Part shown: piece after piece, positions 8,382 to 16,438 of the stretch
How the letters are laid out: each line of letters begins with the position of its first letter
Position numbering within the stretch: position 1 is the stretch's first letter
NCBI GenBank assembly: GCA_944321435.1
Contig: CALULH010000004.1
Coordinates: 1-64,000, forward strand
Length of the DNA: 64,000 nt
Direction: 5' to 3'
From: an uncultured Coriobacteriaceae bacterium
GTDB lineage: Bacteria; Actinomycetota; Coriobacteriia; Coriobacteriales; Coriobacteriaceae
Notes under the pieces: generated by a model
Database searches by the model: none
What the model was told of the DNA's origin: nothing
Seen by the model: the letters and a program-made list of their open reading frames with translations, nothing else
Made by a program: the position numbers and the translations under genes

Positions 8382-8840
8382 ATGATGGACGAACGCAACC
8401 AGGAGGCCCCCGCCAGCCAGGAGCGCCTGACCGAGGAGCTGCTGAACGAGCTTCTCGCCGCGCCCAGTCCGGAGGCGTTCCTTGACGAGGCCGACCTGCC
8501 CGACCATGCGCGCACGCTGTCGGCCTACCTCAACCAGCTGCTTGAGGAGAAAGGCCTCACACGCGTGCATGTGGTGCGGGAGGCCAACCTCAACGAGACC
8601 TTCGGCTACCAGATCTTCACCGGGCAGCGCCACGCCAGCCGCAACAAGGTGCTGCAGCTGGCCTTTGCGCTGGGCTGCACCCTGCGCGAAACCAACCGCC
8701 TCCTGCAGGCCGCTGGCGTCAACCAGCTTTACTGCAAGGACCGCCGCGACGCCATCATCATCTTCTGCCTGGATAAGGGCAGCTCGCTGCGCAGCGTCAA
8801 CGAGGAGCTGTACCGTCTGGGTGAGGACACCGTCTGCTAA
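8382..8840 (+). CDS. XRE-like helix-turn-helix protein linked to a kinase
   Basis: This 152-residue soluble protein has a central HTH-like stretch (residues about 45-110). LSAYLNQLLEEKGLTRVHVV, then the turn and recognition region FGYQIFTGQRHASRNKVLQL, then LRETNRLLQAAG resemble XRE/cro-type domains. Proteins of this type commonly sit next to Hanks-type kinases in actinobacteria and Firmicutes, as here, where the kinase follows 110 bases later. Two consecutive ATG codons (8382 and 8385) follow GAGGAAGGCGAC; either may be used. DNA binding and being a kinase substrate are both inferences. Confidence 0.75.
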   Translation: MMDERNQEAPASQERLTEELLNELLAAPSPEAFLDEADLPDHARTLSAYLNQLLEEKGLTRVHVVREANLNETFGYQIFTGQRHASRNKVLQLAFALGCTLRETNRLLQAAGVNQLYCKDRRDAIIIFCLDKGSSLRSVNEELYRLGEDTVC

Positions 8841-8937
8841 CGCACGGTCCTAAGCGCGTTGGTACACGCCGGTCGGGCGAGAAGCACGGGCGCGCCCGTT
8901 GGGTCGGGAAGGCGTGCCCGCCAGCTGGCGCATCTGC

Positions 8938-8943
8938 TACGAT
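8938..8943 (+). promoter_or_regulatory. -10 element of the kinase gene, leaderless arrangement
   Basis: TACGAT with an upstream TG (TGCTACGAT, an extended -10) ends seven bases before the ATG at 8951. No Shine-Dalgarno sequence is present in between. A transcript starting at the usual distance would begin at or one base before the start codon, so the mRNA is probably leaderless. Confidence 0.45.
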
Positions 8944-8950
8944 AGACGCC

Positions 8951-10600
8951 ATGAGCATTCGGGCTGACAACCAAGCGCACGGTACGTCAACCGTCTCGCC
9001 GCATACGGGCGGGGCGGTTGATTCCTTTGCGCGCGATGGGGGCGATGCCGCAACGGGCGCGCCCTCCAGCTTGTCCTCCGATCTGGATCGCTTCTTGGCG
9101 GAGCTCCAGCGCGATGAGAACCTGCAGGTGGTGGAGCTCCTCAAGGCCTCGCCGCATGAGACCACCGAGCTCGTGCAGTACGCGGGCGCCAACGGTGCGG
9201 GGCTGGGGCTGCTGTTGCGCAAGCGCTTTGCCGCGGCGTCGGGACTGGGGACGGCTTACCAAGAGCTGCTGCGGGCCCAGCGCGCGGGGCGTCGTTTTCA
9301 GCATGTGCCGCAGGTGTACGCCGCCTACCGCCGCGACGACGAGCTCGTGGTGCTGATGGAATACGTGCGCGGCGACACCCTGGCGGCTTTGGTCCGCCGC
9401 TGCAACGCCGGGTCGGGCGAGAAGGGCGCGCCGAAAGGGGAGGGCCCCCTGCCCGCTCTGGCCCCAACGCCCCGTCTCGACCTGGCCCGCAGCGTGTTCC
9501 CGCAGCTCTGCGACGCCGTGGCCGAGCTGCACGAGAGCCTGCCCACGCCCCTTATTCACCGCGATATCAAGCCCGAGAACATCATCGTGACGCCGGCCTG
9601 CGTGCCCGTTCTTATCGACTTCGGCATTGCCCGCACGTACAAGACGGGAGCGGCCACCGACACCGTGCACTTTGGCACGGCGGATTACGCGCCGCCCGAG
9701 CAGTACGGCTTCGGCCAGACCGACATCCGCTCCGACGTGTATGCGCTGGGGCTGGTGCTGTGGTTCTGCCTGACGGGCCGCGTGCCGGCGCCGTCCGACC
9801 GCGAGCTGGCCTACACGGACTCCGCGGTGCCCGAGCCGCTGCGCCGGGTGATCGTGCGGGCCGCCGCATTTGATCCGAGCGACCGTTATCCGTCGGCGCG
9901 CGCCCTGCGGCAGGCGTTCACGCAGGCGTGCGAGCTGTGCGCGAGCGCTTCCGCAGCCGATTCAGGCTCGTCTGTGTCAGGCGATAAAAACGCTTCCGAC
10001 GCAGTCGTGCTGGGCGATACGAGCGTTTTTGGTCCGAACGCAGCGAGCGTAGCCGGCGGTGCGCGGCACTCTGACTCCGTTGTGCCCGAGGCGCATGAGT
10101 CGGAGGGTGCACCGACCGGTGCGGAACGAGGGGACGCGCTGCTACGGCGGCAAGGGGGACGTGCTGACGCGCCTGCCGAAGACCCGGGCGCGGGGCAAGC
10201 GCGGGAGGTGGACGACAAGGGCGCCCGGTCCTTCCGTTCGATTCTTGCGCGCGGACGCGATCTTCTCGCCCGCACGCCGCATATGGTTGGACGCATTTGG
10301 AACGCGGTTCTCGTCCTCTTTTACGTGCTCTTCATAGCTGGCTGCGCGCAGGCCGTTGCCCATCCAAATGCGCAGGACAGCGCTTACCCCACCTGGTTCT
10401 TGGTGTTGGAATACGGTGTTTACCTGGGCGTAAGCTTTACCATGCTTTTTGCGGCCCTGTACGACACGCGCCGCCTGCGCCGCTGGTTGCCGCGTCTGCC
10501 GCATCGGCGCAGCCTGGCGCTGATTGGCTGGAGCCTGCTCTATCTGATAGTAGGCATCGTGGTCATCACAATCATCTTGAACGCCGTGGTCCTGGCGTAG
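8951..10600 (+). CDS. Transmembrane serine/threonine protein kinase
   Basis: This is a Hanks-type kinase of 549 residues that would phosphorylate Ser/Thr on cytoplasmic targets. Visible catalytic motifs are HRDIKPENI (about residue 202), DFGIAR (about 222), DYAPPEQYG as the APE region, and SDVYALGLVLW. The glycine-rich ATP loop is unusual: the region reads KASPHETTELVQY, lacking GxGxxG, while the lysine may be in LLRKRF. An insertion GSGEKGAPKGEGP at about 155-167 contains a copy of the GGGCGAGAAG motif. A disordered stretch (about 320-445) leads to three hydrophobic segments at the C-terminus (FYVLFIAGCAQAVA, LGVSFTMLFAALY, LLYLIVGIVVITIIL). The kinase domain is therefore N-terminal and cytoplasmic. 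No PASTA domain is present. Confidence 0.92.
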   Translation: MSIRADNQAHGTSTVSPHTGGAVDSFARDGGDAATGAPSSLSSDLDRFLAELQRDENLQVVELLKASPHETTELVQYAGANGAGLGLLLRKRFAAASGLGTAYQELLRAQRAGRRFQHVPQVYAAYRRDDELVVLMEYVRGDTLAALVRRCNAGSGEKGAPKGEGPLPALAPTPRLDLARSVFPQLCDAVAELHESLPTPLIHRDIKPENIIVTPACVPVLIDFGIARTYKTGAATDTVHFGTADYAPPEQYGFGQTDIRSDVYALGLVLWFCLTGRVPAPSDRELAYTDSAVPEPLRRVIVRAAAFDPSDRYPSARALRQAFTQACELCASASAADSGSSVSGDKNASDAVVLGDTSVFGPNAASVAGGARHSDSVVPEAHESEGAPTGAERGDALLRRQGGRADAPAEDPGAGQAREVDDKGARSFRSILARGRDLLARTPHMVGRIWNAVLVLFYVLFIAGCAQAVAHPNAQDSAYPTWFLVLEYGVYLGVSFTMLFAALYDTRRLRRWLPRLPHRRSLALIGWSLLYLIVGIVVITIILNAVVLA

Positions 10601-10631
10601 CGGTTGCGTGGTCTTGGAGTAGCGGCTGCGT

Positions 10632-10831
10632 TGCATGCAGCTCTTATCGTCAAGTGGCGTTGCATGCACTCCCGTTCGCCAGGACCGCGAAATCGGCTTC
10701 TAGGCAAACGGGAATGCATGCAACAGACGCAGGCGAACAGGAATGCATGCAGCGGTCGGGCTATGGGCGAGCAGTACCCGCAAGCGAACGAGAATGCATG
10801 CAATGGCTGCCGTCGAACGAGAATGCATGCA
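10632..10831. repeat. GCATGC repeat array, copy 2
   Basis: Six GCATGC cores start at 10633, 10662, 10716, 10745, 10796 and 10825, with steps of 29, 54, 29, 51 and 29. The first two units are inverted relative to the last four. The hairpin arms are GCACTCCCGTTCGCC and GGCAAACGGGAATGC. Forward units read GCGAACAGGAATGCATGC or CGAACGAGAATGCATGC. It occupies nearly the whole 285-base gap between the convergent kinase and patatin genes; nothing else is recognisable in that gap. Confidence 0.87.
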
Positions 10832-10885
10832 ACGCCGCCCGCCGTTCGGTTCACGAGGCAGTCCGGACGCGTGCGCCTCCGGCGC

Positions 10886-11842
10886 CTATCCGCGCAGCCA
10901 GCGCTCCCAGGCGCCTGCTTCCGCACGGCCTTGCGCCAGGCCCTGCGCAAAGACATCTTCCAGCTTGCCGCGGTGCACCTCTCGGCTGGAGATCGGCATG
11001 CTCGCGGGGAATACCTGCAGCGCGCGGCCCCGATTCTCCAGGGCGTCGAGCTTGTCGCAGATGGCGTTGTAGTGCTTCCAGCGGTTTATGACGCGGTCGG
11101 CGGCTTTTGGCCACCGGTGGAAATACAGGCGCAGCAGGCGCTGCGCCCCGGCTCCCACGGGCTCCTTGCGGTAGGAGCGTTCGCGCGAGCGGATGATGAA
11201 GATGCGCTCGTAGCCGTCGGCCAGCGCCGCCTCAAGCGGGATGCCCCAGCTGCTGCCCATGCCTCCATCGAGGAACAGGTGCCCGCCTATGGGCGCGGGC
11301 GGCATGAAGAAGGGCATGGTGGAGCTGGCGCGCACGCGCATGAGCAGGTCGGGCAGCGCGGCGATATCGCGCTTCTCCCAGGCCACGGTGCAGTCGGCAT
11401 CGCGGTCGTACGCCTCTATGTGCACGTCGGCGGGATTGGCGCAGAAGGCCTCCCAGTCGAAGCCCATGACGGGCTCCTGGGCTTTAGGGCGCGCGCTGAT
11501 GGTGTTGTACAGGTACGGCGCGTTGAAAAAGCCCGTGCCCGCAAGCCAGCTGCGCCAGCCGCCAAACTGCGGATCGTCCACGATGTCCACGAAGGAGGCT
11601 TTGAGCCGCGGGGCGTCTTGCGAGAGGTAGTTCACGGCGTTGCTGGTACCGGCCGAGATGGCGTAGACCTTGCCAAAGTGCAGGCTCGCCTCGAGTAGGG
11701 CCACCAGCACGCCGGCGCTGTAGGCCGTGCGCATGCCGCCGCCCTCGATGATGAGGGCCACGTTGGGCACGTTGACGGTGAGGTCTTTGGTGAGGGCGGG
11801 CACGGTTGCGCGTGCCGCCGCGGAGGATGCGTTGCGTTTCAT
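10886..11842 (-). CDS. Patatin-like phospholipase
   Basis: This is a predicted serine acyl hydrolase of the bacterial patatin (YjjU/RssA-like) family, with lipid or acyl ester as likely substrate. LIIEGGGMRTAYSAGVL near residue 31 is the glycine-rich oxyanion loop. AISAGTSNAVN near residue 62 holds the probable nucleophile serine in G-T-S-N-A, a looser form of GxSxG. FLDGGMGSSWGIPL near residue 190 holds the catalytic aspartate in DGG. The length of 318 residues is normal for the family, and no signal peptide or membrane segment is visible. The gene stands alone and is convergent with the kinase gene. Confidence 0.88.
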   Translation of the reverse strand: MKRNASSAAARATVPALTKDLTVNVPNVALIIEGGGMRTAYSAGVLVALLEASLHFGKVYAISAGTSNAVNYLSQDAPRLKASFVDIVDDPQFGGWRSWLAGTGFFNAPYLYNTISARPKAQEPVMGFDWEAFCANPADVHIEAYDRDADCTVAWEKRDIAALPDLLMRVRASSTMPFFMPPAPIGGHLFLDGGMGSSWGIPLEAALADGYERIFIIRSRERSYRKEPVGAGAQRLLRLYFHRWPKAADRVINRWKHYNAICDKLDALENRGRALQVFPASMPISSREVHRGKLEDVFAQGLAQGRAEAGAWERWLRG

Positions 11843-11850
11843 AGCAGGCC

Positions 11851-11856
11851 ATTATA
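11851..11856 (-). promoter_or_regulatory. -10 element of the patatin gene, leaderless arrangement
   Basis: On the minus strand a perfect TATAAT is followed by only eight bases (GGCCTGCT) before the ATG at 11842. No ribosome-binding site fits in that space, so transcription would start at the initiation codon. No clear -35 is visible. Confidence 0.5.
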
Positions 11857-11962
11857 CGCGCCCAGCGCCACCGCCGGCCCGGTTTCATCGGCCGATGCGC
11901 GCCGTTTCGGCCTGGTTGGCGCATGCGGCTCGCCGCTTCCGCCCACAGCTGCGCGCCGCTCG

Positions 11963-13567
11963 CTACTTCAGCTCCAGCGATCCCACGATCGTTTGCGTGA
12001 GGAAGTCGTCCACGGCAAAGATGCTCTCCGCATTGTCGCCGTTCTCCTCAATGTCCGCATGCGCGGCGGAGTAGGTCCACGCGCCTCCCGTTTGCAGGTC
12101 CACGAGCGTTTGCGCAAGCTCGGCGGTGTATCCGTCCTCTTCCGCGGTGCCGGCGTCCTGCGCCTCCGCTACGAGGTAGGCCCAGCGCGGCGCCCAGACC
12201 ACCAGCGTGCTGCCGTTGGCGAGCGGCGTCTGGTAGATCAAGCTGTTGCCGATGTCGCCCGCGGCCGTTTCGGAGCTGGGGCGCACGTAAACCGTGCACA
12301 GGCGGTTCGGCGCGCCGGTTGGGTAGATGATGGCGGTTGTGCCGTCCTGCCGCACGGTCACCTTGTCGCGCCAGTACTCCGGGATCTCGAACGAATACGC
12401 ATCGCAGTCAACCAGGTACCGCGCGCGCTCCTCCGCTTGGCGCGCGGCCTCCTCGGCCTGCTGCTGCGCCACGGCGTTGTCGCGCTTGGTCTGCGCCAGC
12501 GCCTGCAGCTCAAGCTCCTGGTCGGTGGTGAGAACCGTGTCGGCGCCGGCGTACTGGGCGGCCGCGTTGATCTGGTCGTCGGTTACCTCGGCGGCGGGAA
12601 TCTCGGCAAAGGCGAAGGTGCCGGCCGAGGTCAGATCGGGCTGATCGCGCGTGACCTCAACGCTCAAGGCGTCGGTGGGGACCTGGTAAATGGTGCCGTC
12701 CGACCCAATAGGCGATGCGGCCACCGACAGCGTGTAGCTCCCCTGCGTGAGTTCGAGCCCCGTTCCGTCCCAGTTCAGGTAGCGCGTCTCGTCGACGGCG
12801 TTGCCGTCCAGGTCGGCGCCGCGCACGGTCACCGGAATGCGCGTGCCTTGGGACACGCCCTCTACCTGCGGCATCTGCACGGCCAGTGTTACGGATACGG
12901 GCTGGTGCTCAGCATCCCAGGTGGCCTGGGCCTGCTGGTTGCTCACAACGCTCCACGCCGTGTAGCCGGCAAAAAGCGCCAGCACTGCCACCAGCGCCAG
13001 GCCAATCGCTGCCGCCACGGTGCGGTTGCGGCGCTCGTCCGCCTCTTGGGCGATAAGCACGGCGCGCCGATCTGCCTCGCTGCCGTACGAGGCCCCTTGG
13101 CCTTGGTCGAGCACGCGGCGCACGGCCTTCTGGTCCACCGTCCGGATCCGCTCGGGGGCAACGGGCAACGGCGCCGAGATCGCGAGGATGCCCTCCTCCC
13201 CGTCAGGGCGGTCGGGGTCGGACGTGCTTTCGCCTGCCTTCGCGGCGCCCCCTTCTGGGTGATCGTCCTCAACGCCTGCGGCGACCTTGACCTGGTGGAG
13301 CAGCGCGTCCACGTCCGTCTCGCTCACGTTGTCAGCGGGAGCCTCCCCTGGGGCCTCGCCCGGGTGCGCAGCGTCATCGGAGGCCAAGGCCGCCTTGGGC
13401 GCATCCGACATGCTCGCCTCCTGGTCCGTGACGGCTGCGGAGCCGTTCGGCCGGCTGGCAAACAAGAAGGCGGCGTCGTCGCGGGCGTCGCCTGCCGGGC
13501 GGCTGCCTGCGGGCGCGGCCTCTTCCTGTGCTGCCCGTTGCATTTTGAGAGGGTCGGTTTCGTCCAT
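11963..13567 (-). CDS. Single-pass membrane protein of unknown function, large paralogue
   Basis: The protein has 534 residues and an unrecognised family. Residues 1 to about 185 are cytoplasmic, acidic and low-complexity. One membrane helix follows (VAAAIGLALVAVLALFAGY). Outside the membrane is a beta-rich domain (TRIPVTVRGADLDGNAVDE to GSDGTIYQVPTDAL). A Gln/Glu/Ala coiled-coil-like stretch comes next, then a C-terminal domain beginning YSFEIPEYWRDKVTV. The middle domain is clearly related to the gene at 16439-17551, which lacks the C-terminal domain. The ATG at 13567 has GAGGAAA eight bases upstream, so it is preferred over an ATG 36 bases earlier. A sensor or surface role is only a guess. 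Confidence 0.8.
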   Translation of the reverse strand: MDETDPLKMQRAAQEEAAPAGSRPAGDARDDAAFLFASRPNGSAAVTDQEASMSDAPKAALASDDAAHPGEAPGEAPADNVSETDVDALLHQVKVAAGVEDDHPEGGAAKAGESTSDPDRPDGEEGILAISAPLPVAPERIRTVDQKAVRRVLDQGQGASYGSEADRRAVLIAQEADERRNRTVAAAIGLALVAVLALFAGYTAWSVVSNQQAQATWDAEHQPVSVTLAVQMPQVEGVSQGTRIPVTVRGADLDGNAVDETRYLNWDGTGLELTQGSYTLSVAASPIGSDGTIYQVPTDALSVEVTRDQPDLTSAGTFAFAEIPAAEVTDDQINAAAQYAGADTVLTTDQELELQALAQTKRDNAVAQQQAEEAARQAEERARYLVDCDAYSFEIPEYWRDKVTVRQDGTTAIIYPTGAPNRLCTVYVRPSSETAAGDIGNSLIYQTPLANGSTLVVWAPRWAYLVAEAQDAGTAEEDGYTAELAQTLVDLQTGGAWTYSAAHADIEENGDNAESIFAVDDFLTQTIVGSLELK

Positions 13568-13688
13568 GGCGCGTTTCCTCTGCTCAACCACATAAACACG
13601 CACAGTCTACCACGCGCGGCCTGCATGCCGAACCACGTTAGGAGGAGCCGTTTTCGCCTGGGGACGCGGCCGGCCCTGGGGGTGTGAA

Positions 13689-13772
13689 CAGTCGCCATTG
13701 GGGACGGGTACCGTTGGCAGACGCGGCTTTAGCCGCGCGTCTGCCAACGGTACCCGTCCCCAATGGCGACTG
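13689..13772. repeat. Long perfect palindrome, family A copy 1
   Basis: A 37-base arm (13689-13725) is perfectly matched by 13736-13772, and the centre GCGGCTTTAGCCGC also pairs. The arm core reads GCCATTGGGGACGGGT followed by TGGCAGACGCG. A related palindrome lies at 25751-25824. It sits between the divergent unknown gene and nfnA, upstream of the nfnA promoter. There is no T-run. Confidence 0.9.
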
Positions 13773-13836
13773 CGGTGCCTTCTCGCCCGCTATGCCGAAC
13801 CTGCATGCTGTCTTTCTCGAAGAGCATCGGGACCGC

Positions 13837-13866
13837 TTACCATGCGGCCCCCTCAGCGGGTATAGT
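13837..13866 (+). promoter_or_regulatory. Probable promoter of nfnAB
   Basis: TTACCA (13837-13842) and TATAGT (13861-13866) are separated by 18 bases. They lie about 50 bases before the nfnA start codon and just after palindrome A1. GGTATAGT also occurs before exoA (45898) and birA (48913), so it may be the usual -10 form here. Confidence 0.5.
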
Positions 13867-13917
13867 AAAAGGCGTTGTCGTGCGCGCAGCTTGCGCGACG
13901 TAAGCGAGAGGGGTTCT

Positions 13918-14763
13918 ATGTATCAAATCATAGATAAGGAGCAGTATTCGGAGAAGGTCTTCAAGTTCCGAATCCACGCTCCGCAGATGGCTAAGAAGGC
14001 GCAAGCCGGCCAGTTTCTGATGGTGCGCGTTGACGAGACCGGCGAGCGCGTGCCCTTTACCTTTGCCGACTGGAACCGCGAGGAGGGCTGGATCGAGTTC
14101 ATCTTCATGGTGATCGGCAAGACCACCACCCTGCTCTCGCAGCTCAACGTGGGCGACTGCATCAAGGACGTGACCGGCCCCCTGGGCCAGCCCACCGAGA
14201 TGGGCAGCGGTCGCTGGACGGTTATCGGCGGCGGCGTGGGCCTGGCCATTGCCTACCCCGTGGCGCGCGAGCTCTGCCGCCGCGGCGCCGAGGTGTCGGT
14301 GATCATGGGCGCCCGCACCAAGGACCTGCTGATCCTGACCGATCAGTTCCGCGAGCTGCCGCTCAAGGGCCTCTACATCACCACCGACGACGGATCCGAG
14401 GGCGAGAAGGGCGTGGTGACCCAGCCGCTGGACCGCCTGTGCGCCGACGGCGCCGTCGACCACGTCTTTGCCGTGGGCCCCGTGCCCATGATGAAGTTCT
14501 CGGCCCTGACGTGCGAGAAGCACAACGTGCCGATCACCGCCAGCCTGAACCCCATCATGGTCGACGGCACCGGCATGTGCGGCTGCTGCCGCGTCGAGGT
14601 GGGCGGTAAGACCAAGTTCGCCTGCGTGGACGGCCCCGATTTCGACGCTACCCAGGTTGACTGGAACGACCTCGCCGCCCGTCAGGCCACATATCGCACG
14701 CAGGAGGCCGAGGCCATGGAGCACCTGCACGAGGAGGAGGACTGCCCATGCCACAGGAAGTAA
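13918..14763 (+). CDS. nfnA: NfnA-type ferredoxin-NADP+ reductase subunit alpha
   Basis: This is the small subunit of the NADH-dependent reduced ferredoxin:NADP+ oxidoreductase (also annotated sulfide dehydrogenase subunit SudB). It binds FAD and a [2Fe-2S] cluster and passes electrons to the large subunit encoded next. The N-terminal half is the FAD domain (QFLMVRVDETGERVPFTF). VIGGGVGLAIAYPVA near residue 102 starts the NAD(P) domain. GTGMCGCCRVEVGG followed by FACVDGPDF holds the four cluster cysteines. The start at 13918 follows GAGAGGGG; an upstream frame back to 13684 runs through the palindrome and is not coding. The 3' end overlaps nfnB by 16 bases, so translation is coupled. Confidence 0.9.
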   Translation: MYQIIDKEQYSEKVFKFRIHAPQMAKKAQAGQFLMVRVDETGERVPFTFADWNREEGWIEFIFMVIGKTTTLLSQLNVGDCIKDVTGPLGQPTEMGSGRWTVIGGGVGLAIAYPVARELCRRGAEVSVIMGARTKDLLILTDQFRELPLKGLYITTDDGSEGEKGVVTQPLDRLCADGAVDHVFAVGPVPMMKFSALTCEKHNVPITASLNPIMVDGTGMCGCCRVEVGGKTKFACVDGPDFDATQVDWNDLAARQATYRTQEAEAMEHLHEEEDCPCHRK

Positions 14764-16181
14764 CCGCCGGCGCCGCAGCGCCCAAGAAGTACCGTCCCAA
14801 CATCGGCGCGCCGCGTACGCCCGCCAACGAGGAGCCCGCTGCCGAGCGCGCGCGTGACTTCCGCCCGGTTGACACCGGCTACACCAAGGCCGACGCCGTG
14901 GCCGAGGCAAACCGCTGCCTGGACTGCAAGAAGCCGCTGTGCATGGAGGGCTGCCCGGTGGGCGTGCACATTCCGCGCTTCCTCGAGCAGATCCGCGACG
15001 AGGATTGGGCCGGCGCGCTGGAGACCGTCAAGGGCGACAACCTGCTGCCCAGCGTCTGCGGCCGCGTGTGCCCTCAGGAGAACCAGTGCGAGGGCAAGTG
15101 CGTGCTCGGCCGCAAGGGCGAGCCGGTTGCCATCGGCCAGCTCGAGCGCTTCGTGGGCGACATGGCGCCCGAGGTGGGCAAGGCGCCTGCCTGCAAACCC
15201 AAGAACGGCAAAAAGGTTGCCGTGGTGGGCTCAGGCCCCAGCGGCATCGCCTGCGCCGGCGAGCTGGCGCGCGAGGGCTTCGACGTCACAGTGTTCGAGG
15301 CGTTCTTCACCGGCGGCGGCGTGCTGACGTACGGCATCCCGGAGTTCCGTCTGCCCAAGGACATCGTCAAGCGCGAGATCGACGGCCTTGAGCAGCTCGG
15401 CGTGCACTTTGAGTACAACGCTGTGGTGGGCCAGCTGTACTCCCCGGAGGACTTCTTCGACGAGATGGGCTTCGACGCCCTGTACCTGGCTGTTGGTGCC
15501 GGCTTGCCGCGCTTCCTCAACGTTCCGGGCGAGAACCTCCCCGGCGTCTACACCGCCAACGAGTTCCTCACCCGCTCCAACCTGATGCACGCCTACGAGT
15601 TCCCGGCTTACGACACGCCCATCCGCCACGGCAAGAGCGTCGTGGTGTTTGGCGGCGGCAACGTGGCCATGGACGCCGCGCGCACCGCGCTGCGCCTGGG
15701 CGCCGACAAGGTCACGCTGGCCTACCGCCGCACCGAGGCCGAGATGCCCGCGCGCCGCGCCGAGATCCACCATGCCAAGGAGGAGGGCGTGGAGTTTTTG
15801 GAGCTCGTGGCGCCCATTGAGTTCACGGCCGGCGAGGACGGCTTTGTGAACGCCATCCGCCTGCAGCAGTGCGAGCTGGGCGAGCCCGACGACTCCGGCC
15901 GCCGCCGCCCGGTGCCCATCGAGGGCGCCGAGATCGAGATCCCGTGCGACGTGGCCATCACGGCCATCGGCACCAAGGCCAACCCGTTTGCCACCACCGC
16001 CTCGGGCGTCGAGGCAAACAAGTGGGGCTACATCGACACCGACGAGGACGGCCGCACGAGCGATCCGCGCGTGTGGGCCGGCGGCGACATCGTGACCGGA
16101 GCCGCCACGGTGATCTTGGCCATGGGCGCCGGCAAGAAGGCCGCTGCCAGCATCAAGAAGACCCTGCTGGCCGAAGAGTAG
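14748..16181 (+). CDS. nfnB: NfnB-type large subunit (glutamate synthase small-chain family)
   Basis: The 477-residue flavoprotein resembles the small chain of glutamate synthase (GltD/GltA). Paired with NfnA, it forms the electron-bifurcating complex that couples reduced ferredoxin and NADH to NADP+ reduction in anaerobes. CLDCKKPLCMEGCPVG and CGRVCPQENQCEGKC bind two [4Fe-4S] clusters. VAVVGSGPSGIACAGEL is the FAD-binding loop. VVVFGGGNVAMDAARTALRL is the NADP loop, and the C-terminal WAGGDIVTGAATVILAMGAG is the second FAD signature. It could also be called a homotetrameric NADPH glutamate synthase, but the upstream NfnA partner makes Nfn more likely. Confidence 0.88.
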   Translation: MPQEVTAGAAAPKKYRPNIGAPRTPANEEPAAERARDFRPVDTGYTKADAVAEANRCLDCKKPLCMEGCPVGVHIPRFLEQIRDEDWAGALETVKGDNLLPSVCGRVCPQENQCEGKCVLGRKGEPVAIGQLERFVGDMAPEVGKAPACKPKNGKKVAVVGSGPSGIACAGELAREGFDVTVFEAFFTGGGVLTYGIPEFRLPKDIVKREIDGLEQLGVHFEYNAVVGQLYSPEDFFDEMGFDALYLAVGAGLPRFLNVPGENLPGVYTANEFLTRSNLMHAYEFPAYDTPIRHGKSVVVFGGGNVAMDAARTALRLGADKVTLAYRRTEAEMPARRAEIHHAKEEGVEFLELVAPIEFTAGEDGFVNAIRLQQCELGEPDDSGRRRPVPIEGAEIEIPCDVAITAIGTKANPFATTASGVEANKWGYIDTDEDGRTSDPRVWAGGDIVTGAATVILAMGAGKKAAASIKKTLLAEE

Positions 16182-16212
16182 CGCCTGCGGGCAGCGCTTT
16201 CGGCGGGCAAGG

Positions 16213-16272
16213 GCTTACGCCGCAGAGAGAGGGGCCGTGCGCTTTTTGGGCGCACGGCCCCTTTGCGTAAGC
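16213..16272 (+). terminator. Terminator after nfnB
   Basis: The inner stem GGGGCCGTGCGC (16231-16242) pairs with GCGCACGGCCCC (16250-16261) around a T-rich loop. An outer stem GCTTACGC (16213-16220) pairs with GCGTAAGC (16265-16272). The T-run is short (TTT), so part of the strength must come from the very stable stem. Confidence 0.75.
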
Positions 16273-16438
16273 TGACGGTTAACCCTGGCGCTTTCCGCGC
16301 GCGGGCTGCGTTCCTCGTCTTGGCGAAATGATACACTGCTGATTACACGATGCATTTCAGGGCAGGCAAGGCTTGGCAGGGTGGGGCCCGGCTGCGCCGC
16401 GCGTGCCGCGAGGTTAGCTGGCAGTTCGGGAGCGGCCC

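Noticed and set aside
10604-11698. A plus-strand frame starting in GCATGC array 2
   Set aside because: Its start is the repeat array itself, and the remainder is antisense to the patatin gene.
14748-16181. True NADPH glutamate synthase small subunit (gltD)
   Set aside because: No large GltB subunit is present, and the coupled upstream gene is an NfnA/SudB-type FAD-[2Fe-2S] protein, so NfnB is the better reading.
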